Position numbers and translations under genes: made by a program. A stretch of DNA of 9,942 nucleotides from Bacteroidaceae bacterium. GTDB taxonomy: Bacteria > Bacteroidota > Bacteroidia > Bacteroidales > Bacteroidaceae. A model generated the notes under the pieces. That model had not been told where the DNA came from and did no database searches. It saw nothing but the letters and a program-made list of their open reading frames with translations. The stretch spans positions 1-9,942 of the forward strand of contig JAEEOD010000172.1 of NCBI GenBank assembly GCA_016284115.1, written 5' to 3'. Shown here piece after piece: positions 6,218 through 9,942 of the stretch (within the stretch, counting starts at the first letter, position 1; each line of letters starts with the position of its first letter).

Positions 6218-7357
6218 ATGAAAATACTGATTGCAGGCGATTTGGTTCCCAACCATCGCCTGGCTACTATGGTTGACGAGGGTGACGTTGGTGACATCCT
6301 TTGCAACATTAAGCCATTTACTGACGTGGCAGACTATAGCATGGTGAATCTGGAAGCTCCCATTGTGATTCATTCCACTTCTGCCATAAGAAAAAAAGGA
6401 CCTGCACTGAAGACTGGTAAACAGGTGCTACAACTCATTGCAAATGCCGGTTTCGGAGCCGTAACGCTGGCCAACAACCACTTTCGTGACTATGGGCAAA
6501 TCGGTGTTGAAGACACACTGGCGACGCTGGACGGGGGGCATATAGAACACGTTGGAGGCGGCATCACGCTCAAAGAGGCACAAAGGCCACTGGTGAAAGA
6601 ACTTTGCGGTGGAAAGGTCGCACTCGTGAACGTGTGCGAACATGAGTTTTCTATTGCAACTGAACAGAATGGTGGTTCCAATCCCATTGATGTCGCAGAT
6701 GTGTACCACCAGATAAAGGCGGTAAAGAAGCAGGCCGACTATGTTGTGCTGATAGCACATGGCGGACACGAGCATTTCCAATATCCAAGTCCAAGGATGA
6801 AGAAATGGTACAGGTTCTTTGTCGATGCTGGGGCCGATGCCGTGGTGAACCACCATCAGCACTGTTTCAGCGGATATGAGGTGTATTGTGGTAAGCCGAT
6901 ATTCTATGGACTTGGCAATTTCTGCTTTGACAAGGAGAATTGTATCCATACCATCTGGAATGAAGGCTACTGGGTGGTGCTTGATCTTAGCCAAGACAAG
7001 ATAGGCTTTGAAATTAAGCCATACTCGCAATGTGAAGAAGAGGTGGGAGTGTTTCACATGGAAGGGAAAAGGAAAGATGATTTCTGGAAACGGATGAATA
7101 AGATAAACCAAGTGATTGGCAATAATGAAAAACTGTGTGCTGTCTACAAAGCGTTTCTCAGAGAGAAGAAAAGGGAGATACTCACAGTTTTCGGGCCAAC
7201 GGGTAACCGCTATATCAATGCCCTGATACACAGAAAACTTTTACCATCGTTGCTATCGAGAGGAAAAGCGGCTGATATATATGACTATCTGAGTTGCGAA
7301 GCTCACCGTGACATTTCACGATGGGCATTGGCAGAATATATAAAGACTTATTTTTAA
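6218..7357 (+). CDS. CapA-like metallophosphoesterase-fold protein (poly-gamma-glutamate capsule family)
   Basis: This 379-residue protein matches the PGA_cap/CapA family, which has a calcineurin-like metallophosphoesterase fold. The metal-ligand motifs appear in order: ILIAGDLVPN (residues 3-12), MVNLEAPI (42-49), TLANNHFRDYG (83-93), IAHGGHEH (179-186), VVNHHQHCFSGYE (209-221) and FYGLGNFCFD (229-238). All expected acidic, Asn and His positions are present, so the site looks intact. In Bacillus, CapA belongs to the poly-gamma-glutamate synthesis/export machinery; many relatives in polysaccharide loci have no proven role. Unlike Bacillus CapA, this protein begins directly with the first beta-strand and has no signal peptide or membrane anchor, so it is probably cytoplasmic. 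About 110 residues follow the catalytic domain and contain basic helical stretches of unknown role. It lies 17 bases after the acyltransferase and 7 before the next gene. Codons near residue 106 include a G6 run at 6533-6538. Confidence 0.85.
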   Translation: MKILIAGDLVPNHRLATMVDEGDVGDILCNIKPFTDVADYSMVNLEAPIVIHSTSAIRKKGPALKTGKQVLQLIANAGFGAVTLANNHFRDYGQIGVEDTLATLDGGHIEHVGGGITLKEAQRPLVKELCGGKVALVNVCEHEFSIATEQNGGSNPIDVADVYHQIKAVKKQADYVVLIAHGGHEHFQYPSPRMKKWYRFFVDAGADAVVNHHQHCFSGYEVYCGKPIFYGLGNFCFDKENCIHTIWNEGYWVVLDLSQDKIGFEIKPYSQCEEEVGVFHMEGKRKDDFWKRMNKINQVIGNNEKLCAVYKAFLREKKREILTVFGPTGNRYINALIHRKLLPSLLSRGKAADIYDYLSCEAHRDISRWALAEYIKTYF

Positions 7358-7364
7358 GTGGATT

Positions 7365-8474
7365 ATGATAAAAATTGTGTTTCTGATAACTGCCTGCAAG
7401 AAGAGCGGACCTGTGCAGCAGATGCTGAACATAGCCAAGCATTTGGACAAGAGCAGTTTTGAGCCATACCTCGTAACATTGTACCCTGAACCTGATGCTG
7501 AGAGCCTGCTCGAAAAGTATCTACCATATATGAAGCATCATTATGTTCCTACAGGAAAGCTGGCCTTAATGACAGGCAAGGACTGTGAACTTAGAAGAAT
7601 GCTGGAAGAAATACAGCCGGGCGTAATACATTCGTTGGGTGTGTTCCCTGATTTCGCTGTGAGTAGGATGAAGAAGTGGAAACAGATTATCACTCTGCGC
7701 AACTTTGTGTATGAGGACTATCCTGCTAAGTTCGGATGGTTAAAGGGAAACATTCTTGCAAAACTGCACCTGTATGCGATGAAACATACGAGCAAGACGG
7801 TGGCCTGTTCAGAAAGCCTGACAAGAATCTATAGCGAGAAGTTGAAATTGAACTATGACTTTGTGCGTAATGGGGTGGATGTAGAGCAATACAAAACGGC
7901 GACTAAGGAAGAGAAAATGGCAGTCAAGGAAGAACTAGGCATTTCCGTTAACGAATTTGTCTATGTATATACAGGGCAAATGATAGAGAGGAAGAATGTG
8001 GAGTTTCTGCTTGAGACATTTGCAAACAGTTTTAAGGGAAGTGATGTATGCTTGTTGTTGCTTGGTGGTGGTGAAATGCTGGACGCATTAAAAGAAAAAT
8101 ACGGAAAGGTGGCTAATATTGACTTTAGAGGAAACATAAACAATGTGAATCACTATTTGAAAGCATGTGATGTATATGTATCTACAAGTAAGTCGGAGGG
8201 ATTGCCCAATGGCGTTTTGGAAGCAATGGCGACGGGACTTCCTGTAGTGTTGTCGGATATAGAACAGCATTTGGAGATTTACAATGTGGATAAGGGTATA
8301 GGCTATGTGTATCAGCAAGGAAATGCAGACGAGCTGGCTCAACGACTTCAAGAGATAAGAACACGTGCAGAAGGAATGGGAAAGGCTGCATACGATTGTG
8401 CGCATCAGCATTTCAGCGCGAATAGAATGAGTAAACAGTATCAAGAACTATATAAGCAGATAGCAGAACAATGA
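7365..8474 (+). CDS. Family 4 (GT-B fold) glycosyltransferase
   Basis: This 369-residue protein has the two-domain GT-B layout of retaining family 4 glycosyltransferases. The N-terminal acceptor domain starts with KIVFLITACKKSGPVQQMLN (residues 3-22), where the glycine loop and following helix match the family's 'GGaer' region in altered form. After the hinge near VRNGVDVEQY (167-176) come YTGQMIERKNVEFLL (202-216), and then SEGLPNGVLEAMATGLPVV (277-295), which holds the E-x7-E pair E278/E286 involved in donor sugar binding. It should transfer a sugar with retention of configuration to the lipid-linked repeat unit; substrate is not predictable. The stop overlaps the next start by four bases (ATGA, 8471-8474), so it is probably translated together with the beta-propeller protein. 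Confidence 0.92.
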   Translation: MIKIVFLITACKKSGPVQQMLNIAKHLDKSSFEPYLVTLYPEPDAESLLEKYLPYMKHHYVPTGKLALMTGKDCELRRMLEEIQPGVIHSLGVFPDFAVSRMKKWKQIITLRNFVYEDYPAKFGWLKGNILAKLHLYAMKHTSKTVACSESLTRIYSEKLKLNYDFVRNGVDVEQYKTATKEEKMAVKEELGISVNEFVYVYTGQMIERKNVEFLLETFANSFKGSDVCLLLLGGGEMLDALKEKYGKVANIDFRGNINNVNHYLKACDVYVSTSKSEGLPNGVLEAMATGLPVVLSDIEQHLEIYNVDKGIGYVYQQGNADELAQRLQEIRTRAEGMGKAAYDCAHQHFSANRMSKQYQELYKQIAEQ

Positions 8475-9742
8475 GTTTAGAACAGAAGATAAACTACCAG
8501 TTGAACAAGTATCCTGGTATAAAGAAATATATCAAAAGGGGATATCAGAGACTGATGTATTCTCTTTCTGACAAGATTAAGTCAGAAGGGAATATAGTAA
8601 GGATTTCACCAAATGATCCAGACTATGAGTATTTCTTCGGATACTACGATAAGAGTCCCTGGGATGCTTTGGGACGGTATATGCTCTGTTTGCGGGCGAA
8701 GGACACGTGGAGTGAGCCAGACCCTCTTGGCGAAGCGGAGATACTCGTGTTGGATACTTCCGATGGGAATTCTTTCAGAGTGATAGCCAAGACGCTTACA
8801 TGGAATGTGCAGCAAGGATGTATGGCGCAGTGGCTTGGGCCGGACTTTTCGTCACACATATTATATAATGATTTGAGGGATGGAAAATACTGCTCTGTAG
8901 TACTTGACGTGAAGAGCGGAAAAGAACGGGTTTTACCAATGCCTGTATATACTGTGTCCACAGATGGCAAAACTGCATTGTCACTTGACTTCTCTCGGTT
9001 ACACTCGCTTCGTTTGGGCTATGGCTATGCAGCTCTGCCAGAGTTAACGAAGGGAGTTGCTTTGCCTGACAAGGCATGCATCTGGCGAATGGACATTGAG
9101 ACATGCGAGGTAACACCACTTCTGAAATATTCGGACTTTGCGCGTTTTCAGCCACGGCCAGAGATGCAAGAGGCGGGAAGTGTGCATAAAGTGAATCATA
9201 TTATGATTTCACCTAACGGCAAGCGCTTCATGGTGCTATATCGATGGTTCTGCGGACAGCGGAAATATACAAGACTGATGACCTGCAATGTAGATGGCTC
9301 AGATATGTATGTCCTCAGTGACGATGACATGGTAAGCCATTGTTACTGGAAAAACGATGAGGAGATTCTAGCCTTTGAGCGAAAAAAGGAATTTGGACCA
9401 GGTTTCTACCTAATGAGAGATAAGACACAGGAGTGGCAACACATCTGGTCTCAATTGAGCAATGACGGACATCCCAGTTACTGTCCTACGGATAATAGCT
9501 TGGTGGTTTTTGACACCTATCCCAGCCGTTCACGAGTACAGGAAGTGAAATTAGGACGAGACAATGATCACGAAGGAAAGAGCGTGCGAGTGATAGCCAA
9601 GGTGTTCTCTCCATTTAAATACGACAATGACACCCGCTGCGACTTGCATCCTAGATGGAGCAGAGACGGCAAACAGATTTGCTTCGACAGCGTGTTTGAG
9701 GGACATAGGGGGCTATATGTGATTAATGTCGATTCCGAATAA
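8471..9742 (+). CDS. TolB/lyase-like beta-propeller protein of unknown function in polysaccharide locus
   Basis: No established function is recognised for this 423-residue protein. After a basic, possibly amphipathic N-terminus (KYPGIKKYIKRGYQRLMYSL, residues 13-32) come about seven beta-propeller-like repeats with turn motifs such as S-P-N-G: near residues 61-71 (KSPWDALGRYM), 115-134 (QQGCMAQW...), 160-173 (TVSTDGK), 243-257 (HIMISPNGKRFM), 290-303 (HCYWKNDEEIL), 334-348 (HPSYCPTDNSL) and 393-406 (HPRWSRDGKQIC). Histidines 243, 290, 334 and 393 occupy the same place in four successive repeats, as if facing a central metal or ligand site. This recalls the seven-bladed oligogalacturonate lyases (PL22), but the match is by pattern only. 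There is no signal peptide, so it probably works in the cytoplasm or at the membrane face, perhaps on lipid-linked intermediates. It could equally be a binding or scaffold protein. It overlaps the preceding glycosyltransferase gene by four bases. Confidence 0.8.
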   Translation: MSLEQKINYQLNKYPGIKKYIKRGYQRLMYSLSDKIKSEGNIVRISPNDPDYEYFFGYYDKSPWDALGRYMLCLRAKDTWSEPDPLGEAEILVLDTSDGNSFRVIAKTLTWNVQQGCMAQWLGPDFSSHILYNDLRDGKYCSVVLDVKSGKERVLPMPVYTVSTDGKTALSLDFSRLHSLRLGYGYAALPELTKGVALPDKACIWRMDIETCEVTPLLKYSDFARFQPRPEMQEAGSVHKVNHIMISPNGKRFMVLYRWFCGQRKYTRLMTCNVDGSDMYVLSDDDMVSHCYWKNDEEILAFERKKEFGPGFYLMRDKTQEWQHIWSQLSNDGHPSYCPTDNSLVVFDTYPSRSRVQEVKLGRDNDHEGKSVRVIAKVFSPFKYDNDTRCDLHPRWSRDGKQICFDSVFEGHRGLYVINVDSE

Positions 9743-9770
9743 TATGTTTCTTAATTCGTAAACTTATTTA

Positions 9771-9942
9771 ATGAATACGAAAATAGCGGTTGTCTTGCCT
9801 GTCTATCATAAAGATAAGGTGGAATATATTCGGCTATCAGTGGATAGCATTTTAGGACAGACCTATAGAGATGTGAAGGTTTTTGTTGGCGTGGACGGTC
9901 CTGTAGGAGATGACGTCAAGAATTGTATGTTAGATTATGAAA
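9771..9942 (+). CDS. Family 2 glycosyltransferase, N-terminal part (runs off the window)
   Basis: The frame opens at ATG 9771, 28 bases after the preceding stop in an A/T-rich spacer, and is still open at the right edge after 57 codons. The visible start, MNTKIAVVLPVYHKDKVEYI, followed by RLSVDSILGQTYRDVKV and VGVDGPVGDD, is the first beta-strand, helix and second strand of a GT-A nucleotide-sugar binding domain. The residues 'VDGPVGDD' occupy the place of the usual 'DDGS' acidic pair and look like the variant seen in many capsule glycosyltransferases ('vdGp'). The second DxD region lies outside the window, so the family call is firm but the substrate class is open. Confidence 0.85.
   Translation, partial: MNTKIAVVLPVYHKDKVEYIRLSVDSILGQTYRDVKVFVGVDGPVGDDVKNCMLDYE

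Noticed and set aside
6428..7231. Long antisense open frame (267 codons) opposite the CapA-like gene
   Set aside because: It lies wholly inside a gene with complete family motifs, its translation shows no recognisable domain, and it would be the only minus-strand gene in a one-direction operon. It is best explained as a shadow frame.
9743..9770. Promoter for the last glycosyltransferase
   Set aside because: The 28-base A/T-rich spacer is too short to hold a full promoter and shows no recognisable -7/-33 pair.
1..9942. tRNA, rRNA, CRISPR array, insertion sequence or attachment site
   Set aside because: No direct-repeat array, cloverleaf-like sequence, transposase or integrase motif, or terminal inverted repeat was noticed on either strand; nearly all the window is accounted for by polysaccharide genes.

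Overview
The window is a stretch of a surface-polysaccharide (capsule or O-antigen type) biosynthesis locus from a Gram-negative member of the Bacteroidales. Codon use is moderately AT-rich, starts sit behind A/T-rich leaders rather than clear Shine-Dalgarno sequences, and the protein repertoire resembles Prevotella/Bacteroides polysaccharide loci. The placement is an inference from protein flavour; no rRNA or housekeeping gene is present to fix the species.

All genes lie on the + strand and are tightly packed, as in one long operon. In order: the 3' end of an acyltransferase-3 membrane protein (3-191); a TupA-like ATP-grasp protein (188-1117); a degraded C-terminal fragment of a second TupA-like protein (about 1119-1515); a Wzy-type O-antigen polymerase (1529-2755); a family 2 glycosyltransferase (2728-3729); a Wzx-type flippase (3710-5146); a complete acyltransferase-3 protein (5151-6200); a CapA-like metallophosphoesterase-fold protein (6218-7357); a family 4 glycosyltransferase (7365-8474); a beta-propeller protein of unknown function (8471-9742); and the 5' end of another family 2 glycosyltransferase (9771 onward). 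No tRNA, rRNA, CRISPR array, transposase, clear promoter or terminator was seen.

The genes fit a Wzx/Wzy-dependent pathway. Glycosyltransferases build a lipid-linked repeat unit on the cytoplasmic face, acyltransferases and the ATP-grasp protein may decorate it, Wzx flips it, and Wzy polymerises it in the periplasm. No initiating sugar-phosphate transferase, chain-length regulator, export gene or nucleotide-sugar synthesis gene is in view, so the locus extends beyond both ends.

The parts most worth a second look are four. First, a TupA-like ATP-grasp ligase and a CapA-like protein sit in one operon, which hints at an amino-acid or peptide substituent on the glycan. Second, the beta-propeller protein has four histidines placed at equivalent blade positions and no export signal. 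Third, the intact/degraded TupA pair is joined at a run of eight G. Fourth, several other G runs lie inside genes of the cluster.
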